Below are positions 7,546 to 20,570 of a stretch of DNA of 64,000 bases, piece after piece. A program made the position numbers and the translations under genes. The stretch spans positions 558,001-622,000 of the forward strand of contig NZ_JANLNM010000001.1 of NCBI RefSeq assembly GCF_024701975.1. The letters are read 5' to 3'. Each line of letters begins with the position of its first letter. Positions within the stretch are counted from its first letter, which is position 1. Below the pieces are notes generated by a model. That model saw only the letters and a program-made list of their open reading frames with translations. It was not told the DNA's origin and did not search any database. This stretch comes from Variovorax sp. ZS18.2.2. GTDB taxonomy: Bacteria > Pseudomonadota > Gammaproteobacteria > Burkholderiales > Burkholderiaceae_C.

Positions 7546-9039
7546 TCAGGTCGCCGTGGCCTGGCGCACCGCGCGCTCCCAGCGCGCCATCGATTCCTCG
7601 GCCTGCGCGCGGCCCATGGTCGGCAGGAAGCGGCGCTCCACCTTCCACAGTTTCGAGAGCTGGCGCGCGTCGGCATAGACGCCCGTCGAGAGCCCCGCAA
7701 GGTATGCGGCACCGAGCGCGGTGGTCTCGATGACTTCTGGCCGCACCACCGGAATGCCCAGCAGGTCGGCCTGGAACTGCATCAGCAGGTCGTTGACGCT
7801 CGCGCCGCCGTCCACGCGCAGCTCGGCCACCGGCTTGCCGCCGGCGGCGACCGCATCGCGGCTCATGGCCTGCAGCAGCGCGGCGCTCTGGTAGGCGATG
7901 CTTTCCAGCGCGGCGCGCGCGATGTGCGCGACCGTCGTGCCGCGCGTGAGCCCGGTGATCGTGCCGCGCGCATCGGCATCCCAGTAGGGCGCGCCGAGGC
8001 CGGTGAAGGCCGGCACCATCATCACGCCGCCCGCATCGGGCACGCTCTCGGCGAGCGACTGCACCTCGGCGCTGCCCTTGATGGCCTTGAGCCCGTCGCG
8101 CAGCCACTGCACCACGGCGCCGCCGACGAAGACGCTGCCTTCCATCGCGTACTGCGGCGTCGTGTCGGCCTGCGCGGCGCTCGTCACGAGCAGGCCGTTG
8201 TGCGAGGGCTGGAACGCGCCGCCCGTGTGCATCAGCAGGAAGCAGCCGGTGCCATACGTGTTCTTGGCCATGCCGGCCTCGAAGCAGGCCTGGCCGAAGA
8301 GGGCGCTCTGCTGGTCGCCTGCCACGCCGCCGATGGGCAGCGTGTGGCCGAGCAATGCGGCATCGGTGTCGGCGAAGTGCGAGCTCGACGGCTGCACCTT
8401 CGGCAGCAGCGCGGCGGGAATCTTCAGCGCGGCGAGCAGGTCGGTGTCCCATTCGTTCGTGTGCACGTTGAAGAGCATCGTGCGCGAGGCGTTGCTCACG
8501 TCGGTCACATGCACCTTGCCGCCGGTGAGCTGCCACATGAGCCAGCTGTCGACGGTGCCGAAGGCCAGTTCGCCGCGCTCGGCCTCGGAGCGCGCACCGG
8601 GCACGTTGTCGAGCAGCCAGCGCAGCTTGGTGCCGGAGAAGTACGCGTCGATCACCAGGCCGGTCTTCTCGCGGATGGTGTCCGTCATGCCTTCGTCGCG
8701 CAGTTGCGCGCACAGGGGCTCGGCGCGGCGGTCCTGCCAGACGATCGCGTGGTGCACCGGCTGGCCGGTCTTGCGGTTCCACAGCACGGTGGTCTCGCGC
8801 TGGTTGGTGATGCCGATGGCGTGGATGTCGGCGGGCTTCAGCTTCGCCTTCACGAGCACTTCGCGCGCGGTCGCGAGCTGGCTGCGCCAGATTTCCATCG
8901 GGTCGTGCTCGACCCAGCCGGGCTGCGGGTAGATCTGCGTGAGCTCCTTCTGCGCGATGGCAACGATGTGGCCTTCGCGGTCGAAGACGATGCTGCGGGA
9001 GCTGGAGGTGCCTTGGTCGAGGGCTAGCAGGTAGGTCAT
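7546..9039 (-). CDS. glpK: Glycerol kinase
   Basis: A 497-residue FGGY-family kinase that phosphorylates glycerol to sn-glycerol 3-phosphate using ATP in the cytoplasm. The N terminus ([12 protein letters not shown]) is the glycerol kinase phosphate-binding loop, and [13 protein letters not shown] and [15 protein letters not shown] are the later family signatures. Length matches E. coli GlpK closely. It lies downstream of glpR on the same strand, separated by 161 bases that hold an inverted repeat pair. Together with the divergently transcribed glpD and ABC importer, it forms a complete glycerol uptake and oxidation module, in which GlpK supplies the substrate for GlpD. Confidence 0.97.
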   Translation of the reverse strand: MTYLLALDQGTSSSRSIVFDREGHIVAIAQKELTQIYPQPGWVEHDPMEIWRSQLATAREVLVKAKLKPADIHAIGITNQRETTVLWNRKTGQPVHHAIVWQDRRAEPLCAQLRDEGMTDTIREKTGLVIDAYFSGTKLRWLLDNVPGARSEAERGELAFGTVDSWLMWQLTGGKVHVTDVSNASRTMLFNVHTNEWDTDLLAALKIPAALLPKVQPSSSHFADTDAALLGHTLPIGGVAGDQQSALFGQACFEAGMAKNTYGTGCFLLMHTGGAFQPSHNGLLVTSAAQADTTPQYAMEGSVFVGGAVVQWLRDGLKAIKGSAEVQSLAESVPDAGGVMMVPAFTGLGAPYWDADARGTITGLTRGTTVAHIARAALESIAYQSAALLQAMSRDAVAAGGKPVAELRVDGGASVNDLLMQFQADLLGIPVVRPEVIETTALGAAYLAGLSTGVYADARQLSKLWKVERRFLPTMGRAQAEESMARWERAVRQATAT

Positions 9040-9067
9040 GGGTTACGTGTTCCTGGGGGTCTGGTCT

Positions 9068-9184
9068 TGCTCCTTCCCCCTCTGGGGGAAGGTTGGGATG
9101 GGGGCAGGTCTTCGATGAGGCGCCACGCTTTTGCGGAAGCCGTCGTGCCCCCACCCCAGCCCTCCCCCAGCGGGGGAGGGAGCG
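9068..9184. repeat. Inverted pair of REP-like hairpins (copy 1)
   Basis: Two ~38-bp units face each other between glpR and glpK: 9068-9105 and 9146-9184. Each has a short palindrome (ccttccccctctgggggaagg at 9072-9092 and its counterpart at 9160-9180) followed or preceded by a tgggatgggggc-type tail. A second pair with the same design lies at 15612-15723. The paired arrangement resembles BIME-type REP elements. They could stabilise glpR mRNA or attenuate read-through into glpK. Confidence 0.7.
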
Positions 9185-9200
9185 ATGCGGGCGCGTTCGT

Positions 9201-9971
9201 TCATGCTTCGCGCGCAATTTCGAGGCGAACCTGCGCGGCATGCAGCAGGTCGGCGAAGGGCGCGGGCGGCGCCGCATCCGTAAAGAGCCGGTCGATCTGC
9301 GAGAGCGTGCCCAGCTGGATCATCGCCGGCCGGTTGAACTTGCTCGCATCCGCCGCGAGCCACACCTCGCGCGCCTGCGCAATGATGGTCTGGGCCACCT
9401 TCACCTCGCGCAGGTCGAAGTCGCGCAGCGACCCGTCGGCCTCGATGCTCGACACGCCGATCAGCGCGATATCGACCTTGAACTGGCGGATGAAATCGAT
9501 GGTGGCCTCGCCCACGATGGCGCGGTCGCGCGCGCGCACCGAGCCGCCGGCAACGATCACCTCGCACGAGCTGTTGCCGCTCAGGATGGTCGCGACGTTC
9601 AGGTTGTTGGTGATCACGCGCAGGCCCGTGTGGCGCATCAGCGCCTTGGCGATCGCCTCGGTGGTGGTGCCGATGTTCAGGATCAGCGAGCAGTCGTTGG
9701 GCACCAGCTCGGCCACGCGCTGCGCGATGCGCGCCTTGCCTTCGGCGTGCAGGGTTTCGCGCTGCTGGTAGCCGATGTTCTCGGTGGTGGAGCTCGGCAT
9801 GCGCACGCCGCCGTGAAAGCGCGTGAGCAGCCCCTCGTCGGCCAGCCGCTGCACGTCGCGCCGCACGGTCTGCAGGGTCACGCCCAGCATGTCGGCCAGC
9901 TGCTCGACGGTGACGGAGCCGCGCGTGCGCACGGTGTCCAGGAGGTTGATCTGGCGCGGGTTGGAATTCAC
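9201..9971 (-). CDS. glpR: DeoR-family glycerol-3-phosphate regulon repressor
   Basis: A 256-residue DeoR-family regulator. Residues about 5-60 form the winged helix-turn-helix (R-Q-I-N-L-L-D-T-V, then V-T-L-Q-T-V-R-R-D-V-Q-R-L recognition helix). The C-terminal sugar-phosphate sensing domain shows the typical I-L-N-I-G-T-T-T-E-A, V-I-T-N-N-L-N-V-A and G-A/S-S-I-E-A-D-G segments. Its place between glpK (same strand) and glpD (divergent) strongly supports the GlpR assignment, with sn-glycerol 3-phosphate as the expected inducer. The 122-base gap to glpD contains direct repeats that could be its operator. The C-terminal ~20 residues extend past the usual family end. Confidence 0.92.
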   Translation of the reverse strand: MNSNPRQINLLDTVRTRGSVTVEQLADMLGVTLQTVRRDVQRLADEGLLTRFHGGVRMPSSTTENIGYQQRETLHAEGKARIAQRVAELVPNDCSLILNIGTTTEAIAKALMRHTGLRVITNNLNVATILSGNSSCEVIVAGGSVRARDRAIVGEATIDFIRQFKVDIALIGVSSIEADGSLRDFDLREVKVAQTIIAQAREVWLAADASKFNRPAMIQLGTLSQIDRLFTDAAPPAPFADLLHAAQVRLEIAREA

Positions 9972-10023
9972 AAAAGCGTCGTGGAGAGCAGGAAGACTGC
10001 AGGTGAGGGTACAGGGCGCGTCA

Positions 10024-10060
10024 CTTTAAAGCGAACCAAAACGAACCCGACTAAGGGAAA
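10024..10060. promoter_or_regulatory. Candidate GlpR operator in the glpR-glpD intergenic region
   Basis: This region of the divergent spacer is AT-rich compared with its surroundings. It holds a direct repeat, GCGAACC at 10031 and ACGAACC at 10041, ten bases apart (read on the other strand as GGTTCGT/GGTTCGC). DeoR-family repressors often bind short repeats spaced by one helical turn. The assignment is inference from position and spacing only. Confidence 0.4.
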
Positions 10061-10093
10061 ACTCGGAGGAAAATCGCGCCAAAAGGAATCCAA

Positions 10094-11763
10094 ATGAAAA
10101 AACCCGAAAATACAATGGCGCCCTCCAGTGACCAAAGTCACGATTCAACGGGCCCCATTCCTGTGAGCGATTTCTCCTCCAATTCGCAGCTGACGGCAAC
10201 CGATTGCGACGTGCTCATCGTCGGCGGCGGCATCAACGGCTGCGGCATTGCGCGCGACCTCGCCGGCCGCGGCTGGCGCGTCGTGCTGTGCGAGAAGGAC
10301 GACCTTGCCTCGCACACGTCTTCTTCCTCCACCAAGCTGATCCACGGCGGCCTGCGCTACCTGGAGTACTACGAGTTCTCGCTGGTGCGCAAGGCGCTGC
10401 AGGAGCGCGAGGTGCTGCTCAAGAGCGCGCCGCACATCATGTGGCCGCTGCGCTTTGTGATGCCGCACGACCCCTCGATGCGGCCGGCCTGGATGATCCG
10501 CATCGGCCTGTTCATGTACGACCACCTCGCCAAACGCGAAGTGCTGCCGGGCTCGCGCAGCGTTGATCTCCGCAAGCACGCGGCCGGCAAGCCGCTGAAG
10601 GACCAGTACAAGCGCGGCTTCGTCTACTCCGACGGCTGGGTCGATGATGCGCGCCTCGTGGTGCTGAATGCGCTCGATGCCCAGGCACGCGGCGCCGAGG
10701 TGCTCACCCGCACCCGTTGCACCCATGCGCGGCGCGATGCCGACGGCTGGACCGCCACGCTCGAAGGTCCGCAGGGCACACGCACCGTGCGCGCCCGCGC
10801 TGTCGTGAATGCCGCCGGGCCGTGGGCCGAATCCTTTTTGCGCGGCGTGGCGCAATCCGCCAAGGGCGAATCGCTGGCCACCAAGAGCCTGCGCCTCGTG
10901 AAGGGCAGCCACATCATCGTGCCGCGCCTGTTCGAGCACGACCACGCGTACATCTTCCAGAACCCCGACAAGCGGATCATCTTCGCGATCCCCTACCAGG
11001 ACGAGTTCACGCTGATCGGCACCACCGACATCGAGCTGAACGGCGACGACCCCGGCGCCGCGCGCATCGCGCAGGAAGAGATCGACTATCTCTGCACCCA
11101 GGCCAGCCGCTATTTCGAGAAGCCCATCGTGCCCGCCGACGTGGTGTGGACCTACTCGGGCGTGCGCCCCCTGCTGGACGACGCCTCGGGCGACCCCTCG
11201 GCCGTCACGCGCGACTACATGCTGGAGTCCAACACCACCGCCGCGCCGCTCCTGTCGGTGTGGGGCGGCAAGATCACCACCTTCCGCAAGCTCGCCGAAG
11301 ACGCGGCCGACGAGGTCGGCAAGATGCTGGGCCAGTCGAATGCGCAGCGCCCCGCGTGGACCGACGGCGCGTTCCTTGCCGGCGGCGACCTGTCGGCGTG
11401 GATCGGTGTTGCGAAGCGGCCCGACGACGACTTCGAACGCTTCGTGTCGGCCGTACAGGCCAAGTACCCCTGGCTCTACGGCAAGCTCACGCGCCGCCTC
11501 GCGCGCGCCTACGGCGCCCGGGTGTCGGAGCTGCTTGGCGATGCGAAGTCGCTCGCCGACCTGGGCGCCATCGTGGCGCCCGACCTGCACGAGCGCGAAC
11601 TGCGCTTTTTGCAAACCCATGAATGGGCCGTGAGCGCGGAGGACGTGCTCTGGCGCCGCTCCAAGCTCGGCCTGCACTACACGCTGGCCGAGCGCGAACA
11701 GGTCGCGGCCTGGCTGCAGGCCAACGCGAAGAACAACGACAAAGTGGAAGTGGAGGTGAGCTG

Positions 11764-11764
<1 letters not shown>
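10094..11764 (+). CDS. glpD: Aerobic glycerol-3-phosphate dehydrogenase
   Basis: A 556-residue flavoprotein that oxidises sn-glycerol 3-phosphate to dihydroxyacetone phosphate and passes electrons to quinone at the inner membrane. The N-terminal FAD-binding motif is L-I-V-G-G-G-I-N-G-C-G-I-A-R-D (about residue 38), followed by the family signature S-S-S-S-T-K-L-I-H-G-G-L-R-Y-L-E. The C-terminal domain is the expected helical DAO_C region. The start at 10094 is preceded by aaagga. The first ~30 residues are Ser/Asn-rich and not conserved, so translation might also start at the later ATG at 10124. Its TGA overlaps the ATG of glpS, so dehydrogenase and importer are one operon. Confidence 0.96.
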
Positions 11765-12837
<1,073 letters not shown>

Positions 12838-12838
12838 G

Positions 12839-13905
12839 ATGGCACGCATCGATCTCGACCTGGCCCACGCCTATCGCGCCAACCCCACGCAGGACAGCGA
12901 CTATGCGCTGCTGCCGCTGAAGATGAGCTTCCGCGACGGCGGCGCGTACGCCTTGCTCGGCCCTTCGGGCTGCGGCAAGACAACCATGCTCAACATCATC
13001 TCGGGCCTGCTTGTGCCTTCGCAGGGCACGGTGACCTTCGACGGCCGCGACATGACGCGTGCCACGCCGCAGGAGCGCAACATCGCGCAGGTGTTCCAGT
13101 TCCCGGTGATCTACGACACGATGACCGTGGCCGAGAACCTCGCGTTTCCGCTGCGCAACCGCAAGGTGCCCGAAGACCAGATCAAGAAGCGCGTCGGCGA
13201 AATCGCCGAGATGCTGGACATGAGCGGCCAGCTCAATCAGCGCGCGGCGGGTCTTGCGGCCGATGCCAAGCAGAAGATTTCTCTGGGCCGCGGCCTCGTG
13301 CGGAGCGACGTGTCGGCCGTGCTCTTCGACGAACCCCTCACGGTGATCGATCCGCACCTGAAGTGGCAGCTGCGCCGCAAGTTGAAGCAGATCCATCGCG
13401 AGTTGAAGCTCACGCTGATCTATGTGACGCATGACCAGGTCGAGGCGCTCACCTTCGCCGAAGAGGTGGTGGTGATGACGCGCGGCAAGGCCGTGCAGGT
13501 GGGCAGCGCGGAGGCGCTGTTCGAGCGGCCGGCCCATACCTTCGTTGGCCACTTCATCGGCTCGCCGGGCATGAACTTCCTCTCGGCAAAGAGCATGAAC
13601 GGCGCGCTCGAAGTGGCGGGCACGCCGCTGGTGCCGACGCGCGAGCTGCCGCAGGGGCCGATCAAGATCGGCATCCGCCCCGAGTACCTGCGCCTGTCGA
13701 ATGCCGGTGCCGCAGGTGCCGTGCCGGCGGTGGTGAAACAGGTGCAGGACGTCGGCACGCACGCGATGCTGAGCGCCGAAGTCGACGGCATCGTGATCAA
13801 GGTGCGGCTGCACTCCGACGAGCAGCCGCCCGCAGTGGGAGACACGGTGTGGCTGCGGGTGCTCGATGCCCACACCTGCTATTACAAAGACGAGGAACTG
13901 GTCGC

Positions 13906-13909
<4 letters not shown>
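12839..13909 (+). CDS. glpT: Glycerol ABC importer ATPase, GlpT type (degenerate signature)
   Basis: The second ATPase of the importer, 356 residues. Walker A is canonical G-P-S-G-C-G-K-T (41-48), the Q-loop is V-F-Q-F, Walker B is V-L-F-D-E-P (161-166), and the switch His198 is present in I-Y-V-T-H-D-Q. The ABC signature is absent: L-A-A-D-A-K-Q (139-145) stands where L-S-G-G-Q is expected. With GlpS this makes a heterodimer in which one composite site is complete and the other is not. The name follows the rhizobial glp operon and must not be confused with the glycerol-3-phosphate antiporter GlpT of enterics. The start ATG at 12839 follows the glpS stop after one base, with aaagga upstream. 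Confidence 0.88.
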
Positions 13910-14792
<883 letters not shown>

Positions 14793-14796
<4 letters not shown>

Positions 14797-15605
14797 ACGA
14801 GAAAAGATTCCATAAGCGCAGCATCTTTTTGGTGCTGTATATCCTGTTCGCGCTGTTGCCCATCTACTGGATGATCAACATGAGCTTCAAGACAAACGAG
14901 GAGATTCTTTCGAGCTTCTCGTTCTTCCCGCAGCAGCTCACCTGGGCGAACTACGCGCGCATCTTCACCGACGAGTCGTGGTACTCGGGCTATATCAACA
15001 GCCTGATCTACGTCGCGATCAACACGGTGATCTCGCTCACCGTGGCGCTGCCGGCGGCCTATGCGTTCTCGCGCTATTCGTTCCTCGGCGACAAGCACGT
15101 GTTCTTCTGGCTGCTGACGAACCGCATGACGCCGCCCGCGGTGTTTTTGCTGCCGTTCTTCCAGCTCTACAGCACGGTCGGGTTGATGGACACGCATCTG
15201 GGCGTGGCGCTCGCGCACCTGCTGTTCAACGTGCCGTTGGCGGTGTGGATTCTGGAAGGCTTCATGAGCGGCATTCCACGCGAGATCGACGAGACGGCGT
15301 ACATCGACGGCTATTCGTTCCCGCGCTTCTTCCTCACCATCTTCCTGCCGCTCATCAAGGCGGGCGTGGGCGTGGCGGCGTTCTTCTGCTTCATGTTCAG
15401 CTGGGTCGAGCTGCTGCTGGCGCGCACGCTCACGAGCGTGAATGCCAAGCCCATCGTCGCGACGATGACGCGCACGGTGAGCGCTTCAGGCATGGACTGG
15501 GCGACGCTCGCGGCAGCGGGCGTGCTCACCATCGTGCCGGGCGCGATCGTGATCTGGTTCGTGCGTCACTACATCGCGAAGGGTTTCGCGATGGGGCGGG
15601 TTTGA
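14793..15605 (+). CDS. glpQ: Glycerol ABC importer permease, GlpQ type
   Basis: A 270-residue MalG/UgpE-type permease with six predicted helices, the first at ~9-31 (I-F-L-V-L-Y-I-L-F-A-L-L-P). The EAA loop reads E-I-D-E-T-A-Y-I-D-G-Y-S-F-P-R-F-F (about 164-180), close to the family consensus. It begins inside the glpP stop codon (ATGA overlap) and is followed by the second REP-like hairpin pair before the small membrane-protein gene. The name is by operon position after the rhizobial system and does not imply the glycerophosphodiester phosphodiesterase that carries the same symbol in E. coli. Confidence 0.88.
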
Positions 15606-15611
15606 GGTATT

Positions 15612-15723
15612 GCTCCCTCTCCCCTTGGGGAGAGGGCTGGGGTGAGGGCTTCGGCGGTAGAACATCTGTGGCGATGGATACGCCGACACCCTCACCCTAA
15701 CCCTCTCCCCAAGGGGAGAGGGA
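15612..15723. repeat. Inverted pair of REP-like hairpins (copy 2)
   Basis: Two nearly complementary ~38-bp units, 15612-15649 and 15687-15723, each with a ctctccccttggggagag palindrome and a ctggggtgagggc-type tail. They lie inside the glp operon between the second permease and the small membrane-protein gene. In the transcript they could fold singly or with each other into a long stem of roughly 110 nt, protecting upstream permease mRNA or adjusting the amounts of downstream GlpU/GlpV. Confidence 0.75.
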
Positions 15724-15746
15724 ACAAGACAAGGAGTTAAAGAAAT

Positions 15747-16055
15747 ATGTTCGACTGGATGGTCTGGACCACCCCCGTGGCCGTTTTCTTCACCTGCATC
15801 GTCCTGATGCTGATCGGCATGACGGTGTGGGAGTTCAAGTCGCCCACCACGATGCGCCGCGGCTGGCTGCCGATTGCCACCACGCGCGGCGACCGGCTCT
15901 TCATCGGCCTGCTGTCGGCCGCCTACGTGAACCTGATCTTCATCGGCCTGGCCGGCAAGTTCCAGGAATGGCTGAGCCTGGAGGCAGAGCCCTCGATCTG
16001 GATCAGCTTCGTGCTGTCGATGTTCGTGCTCGCGCTGGTGATGCGCAAAGGCTGA
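15747..16055 (+). CDS. glpU: Small membrane protein of the glycerol importer (DUF2160, GlpU-like)
   Basis: A 102-residue protein with three probable hydrophobic segments (about 8-28, 50-72 and 82-99). The conserved-looking core includes W-E-F-K-S-P-T and R-G-W-L-P-I-A-T-T-R-G-D-R-L-F-I. It matches in size and position the DUF2160/GlpU protein that accompanies the rhizobial glycerol ABC operon, whose function there is not known. A ribosome site (aaggag) lies about 12 bases upstream of the ATG. It probably sits in the inner membrane beside the permeases. Confidence 0.8.
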   Translation: MFDWMVWTTPVAVFFTCIVLMLIGMTVWEFKSPTTMRRGWLPIATTRGDRLFIGLLSAAYVNLIFIGLAGKFQEWLSLEAEPSIWISFVLSMFVLALVMRKG

Positions 16056-16146
16056 GGTCCAACGATTTTTGCAAACGCGTCCGGCTCTCCGCCTCCCCGG
16101 AGCCGCGATGAAAGAACCGGGGAAGCACAACCGAGGAGACACATTC

Positions 16147-17880
<1,734 letters not shown>

Positions 17881-17905
17881 GCGCGCCTGCCTGATTTGCA
17901 CAGTG

Positions 17906-17940
17906 AAAGGGGCCGCGCCGGAGGGTGCGGCCCCTTTTTT
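17906..17940 (+). terminator. Rho-independent terminator of the glp operon
   Basis: A GC-rich stem (aaggggccgc at 17907-17916 with gcggcccctt at 17927-17936) and a ten-base loop are followed by a run of six T. It begins 26 bases after the glpV stop, so it should end the glpDSTPQUV transcript and insulate the next cluster. Confidence 0.9.
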
Positions 17941-18056
17941 GCTATGCCTATTGGGGACAGCCCCGGTCGTGGGATCGGCGCGACGGCATGACCAATGGCA
18001 GATGCGTTCTGCCGATGCTTGGCTTACATTCGACGGCCCTCGAAACCGCCCACCCA

Positions 18057-19046
18057 GTGACCTCCAGTTCTCCCAGCTCTGCCAGCCCCGTCGTCCGCCG
18101 CAAGCGCGTCCTGGTGATCCACTACTCCCAATCCGGACAGCTCGACAGCGTTGCCGAGCAGATCGTCGCGCCGCTCAGGGCCGACCCGTCGATCGAGGTG
18201 CACGAGGAAACCCTGCGTCCGCAGGCGCCGTTCCCGTTCCCCTGGCCTTTCATCACCTTCTTCGACGCCTTCCCGGAATCGGCCCACCTGAAGCCGCCGC
18301 CGCTCGCGCCGCTCTCGCTCACGGGCGACGAGGATTTCGATCTCGTCATCCTGCCGTACCAGGTGTGGTTCCTGGCGCCTTCGCAGCCGGTCACAGCGTT
18401 CCTCAAGCATCCGCTGGCTGCACGGCTGCTCAAGGGCAAACCCGTGGTCACCGTCATTGCATGCCGAAACATGTGGCTGCTGGCCCATGAAAAGCTCAAG
18501 GGCATGCTGGACGACGCGGGCGCGCGCCTCATCGACAACGTGGTGCTGACCGACCCCGGCCCGACGCTCGCCACCTTCTTCACCACGCCGGCGTGGCTCA
18601 TCTGGGGCCGCAAGCGCGGCTTCTGGGGCATGCCCGACGCGGGACTCAGTGCTACGCAAATTCGTAGTTCGGGCCGTTTCGGCCGCGCGCTGCGCGATGC
18701 GCTGCATGGCGACCTGGAGCGCGGCACCGGGCCGCTGCTGGCGGGCCTGGGCGCGGTGCAGGCCAATGCGCGCCTGCTCATCAGCGAGAAGGCCGGCACC
18801 CGCAGCTTCTTCCTCTGGGGCAAGCTCATCATGGCGGCCGGCGGGCCCGGCGCCTGGCCGCGCAAGCCCTTGCTGCTGCTCTATGTCGTGTTCCTGCTCG
18901 CGCTCATCGTCACGGTCGTTCCCGTGAGCCTGACCCTGCAGGCGCTTCTGCGACCGTTGTTCAAGGGGTGGCTGACTAAAATGACAGCCCAATTCGAGTG
19001 CCCGTCGGGCTCTGCCACGGACCGCTCCCATCTCTATGACGACTGA
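18057..19046 (+). CDS. Membrane-anchored flavodoxin-like protein (dialkylresorcinol DarA-like family)
   Basis: About 329 residues. It begins with a flavodoxin-type first strand and phosphate loop, R-V-L-V-I-H-Y-S-Q-S-G-Q-L near residue 18, and a second nucleotide-contact region L-V-I-L-P-Y-Q-V-W-F near 100. Near the C terminus is a single hydrophobic helix (L-L-L-L-Y-V-V-F-L-L-A-L-I-V). From memory, similar proteins are annotated as dialkylresorcinol condensing enzyme and sit in resorcinol-type clusters; a flavin-dependent oxidation or aromatisation would fit the fold, but this is inference. The start is uncertain: GTG at 18057 gives the most family-like N terminus, while ATGs at 17988 and 18015 are also in frame, none with a good ribosome site. 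It overlaps the next gene by 11 bases. Confidence 0.6.
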   Translation: MTSSSPSSASPVVRRKRVLVIHYSQSGQLDSVAEQIVAPLRADPSIEVHEETLRPQAPFPFPWPFITFFDAFPESAHLKPPPLAPLSLTGDEDFDLVILPYQVWFLAPSQPVTAFLKHPLAARLLKGKPVVTVIACRNMWLLAHEKLKGMLDDAGARLIDNVVLTDPGPTLATFFTTPAWLIWGRKRGFWGMPDAGLSATQIRSSGRFGRALRDALHGDLERGTGPLLAGLGAVQANARLLISEKAGTRSFFLWGKLIMAAGGPGAWPRKPLLLLYVVFLLALIVTVVPVSLTLQALLRPLFKGWLTKMTAQFECPSGSATDRSHLYDD

Positions 19047-20172
19047 TGTCTTCCTGACCCGCACCGCCGCCTTCCTGCCCTTTGCCCCGGTCAGCAATGA
19101 AGACATCGAAGAAGTCCTCGGTCGTATCGGCGGCAAGGCGTCGCGCGCGCGGCGGCTGATTCTTCGCAGCAACGGTATCCAATCGCGCCACTACGCCATC
19201 GACCGCGCGACCGGCCAACTGGCCATGACCAATGCGCAGCTCACCGCCTCGGCGATCCGCGCGCTGGGCGACGACATCGGCCCGGTCGACTGCCTGGCCA
19301 CCGGCACCTCGCTGCCCGACCAGCTCATGCCCAACCATGCGGTGATGGTGCACGGCGAACTCGGCTGGCCGCGGCTCGAAGTGGTGGCCTGCGCGGGCAT
19401 TTGCCTCGCGGGCACCGCGGCGCTCAAGCACGCATGGCTTTCGGTGCGCTCGGGCGATGCGCGCCGCGCGGTGGCCACGGGCTCGGAGCTGGCATCGGCC
19501 GTGATGCGCGGCTCCCGCTTCGAGGCCGAGCTCGAGCACAAGCTAGAAGCGCTCGAAGAACGGCCCGAGCTGGCCTTCGAGAAAGACTTCCTGCGCTGGA
19601 TGCTGTCCGACGGCGCCGGCGCGGTGCTGCTGGAGCGCGAGCCGCGCGGGCCGCTGTCGCTGCGCATCGACTGGATCGACCTGTCTTCCGCCGCGCACGA
19701 GCTGCCGGTGTGCATGTATGCCGGCGCCGACAAGAATGCCGAAGGCGGCCTCGACGGCTGGGCCCGCACCGCATCTGCCGACTGGCACCGCGACTCGACC
19801 TTCGCCGTCAAGCAGGACGTGCGCTTGTTGAACGACAACATCGTGCGCGCGACGCTGGCCGAGCCGCTCGCGGCAGTCATCGAGAAGCGCGGGCTCAAGG
19901 CGGCGGACATCGACTGGTTCCTGCCGCATCTCTCGTCGAACTATTTCGTCGAGCCGGTGAGCCGCTGCCTCGACGCCATGGGCTTTTCGATTCCGCGCGA
20001 GCGCTGGTTCAGCAACCTCGCGCGCAAGGGCAACACGGGGTCGGCATCGCCGTACATCATGCTCGACGAGCTGTTCCGCTCGGGCCGCATCCAGCCCGGC
20101 CACAAGCTGCTGATGTTCGTACCCGAAAGCGGCCGCTTCTCCAGCGGCTTCATCTATATGGAAGCGGTGTAG
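19036..20172 (+). CDS. Beta-ketoacyl-ACP synthase III-like (FabH/DarB-type) enzyme
   Basis: A 378-residue thiolase-fold condensing enzyme. The complete Cys-His-Asn triad of KAS III is visible: Cys119 in V-V-A-C-A-G, His298 in F-L-P-H-L-S-S-N, and Asn333 in K-G-N-T-G-S-A-S. It is longer than housekeeping FabH (~317) and lacks the close similarity expected of it, so it is a secondary-metabolism enzyme rather than the fatty-acid initiator. DarB-type synthases of this subfamily join two acyl chains head to head to give cyclohexanediones, pyrones or resorcinols. Its position directly after the flavodoxin-like gene supports that type. The acyl donors could come from the ACP encoded downstream. Confidence 0.85.
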   Translation: MTTDVFLTRTAAFLPFAPVSNEDIEEVLGRIGGKASRARRLILRSNGIQSRHYAIDRATGQLAMTNAQLTASAIRALGDDIGPVDCLATGTSLPDQLMPNHAVMVHGELGWPRLEVVACAGICLAGTAALKHAWLSVRSGDARRAVATGSELASAVMRGSRFEAELEHKLEALEERPELAFEKDFLRWMLSDGAGAVLLEREPRGPLSLRIDWIDLSSAAHELPVCMYAGADKNAEGGLDGWARTASADWHRDSTFAVKQDVRLLNDNIVRATLAEPLAAVIEKRGLKAADIDWFLPHLSSNYFVEPVSRCLDAMGFSIPRERWFSNLARKGNTGSASPYIMLDELFRSGRIQPGHKLLMFVPESGRFSSGFIYMEAV

Positions 20173-20174
20173 CC

Positions 20175-20570
20175 ATGGACCTCGACGCAGTTCCGCAGGA
20201 GGGCAACGCGACCCTCGACGGCCATTCCAAGCTGATGTACGCGCGCGATGCAGAAGGCCGCGTCGTCACCACCACCTCGCGCGGTTGGGAGGCGGAAGAG
20301 ATCGTCACCAGTCACGCGGTCGACGTGCTGGTCGAGCAGGCGAAAGAAGCGAAGGAACGGGCGAAGGCCGGCCTCGCATCGCCGCTCGAATACTGGATGT
20401 ACGAGCGCCGCATGGACGTGGCGCTGCTCTCGCAGACCAGCGGCTTCTGGCAATGGCGCGTGCGGCGCCACCTGCAGCCCCGGCATTTCTCGGTGCTCTC
20501 CCAGGCGCACCTGGCGCGCTATGCCGAGGCGCTGGGCCTTCCGATTTCCACCTTGCAGGGCCTGCCGTGA
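20175..20570 (+). CDS. Conserved-looking hypothetical protein of the biosynthetic cluster
   Basis: A 131-residue soluble protein with no signal peptide or membrane helix. The N-terminal third is acidic (D-L-D-A-V-P-Q-E-G-N). The middle is a charged helix (Q-A-K-E-A-K-E-R-A-K) and the end is aromatic-rich (Y-W-M-Y-E-R-R-M-D, F-W-Q-W-R-V-R-R-H). I do not recognise a domain. Its ATG follows the KAS III stop by two bases and its TGA overlaps the next GTG start, so it is certainly expressed with the cluster. A structural or partner role for the condensing enzyme is possible but unsupported. Confidence 0.75.
   Translation: MDLDAVPQEGNATLDGHSKLMYARDAEGRVVTTTSRGWEAEEIVTSHAVDVLVEQAKEAKERAKAGLASPLEYWMYERRMDVALLSQTSGFWQWRVRRHLQPRHFSVLSQAHLARYAEALGLPISTLQGLP

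Noticed and set aside
9068..9184. A CRISPR array or integron site between glpR and glpK
   Set aside because: There are only two inverted units with no regular spacers, and no cas or integrase gene is nearby; REP-like hairpins explain it.
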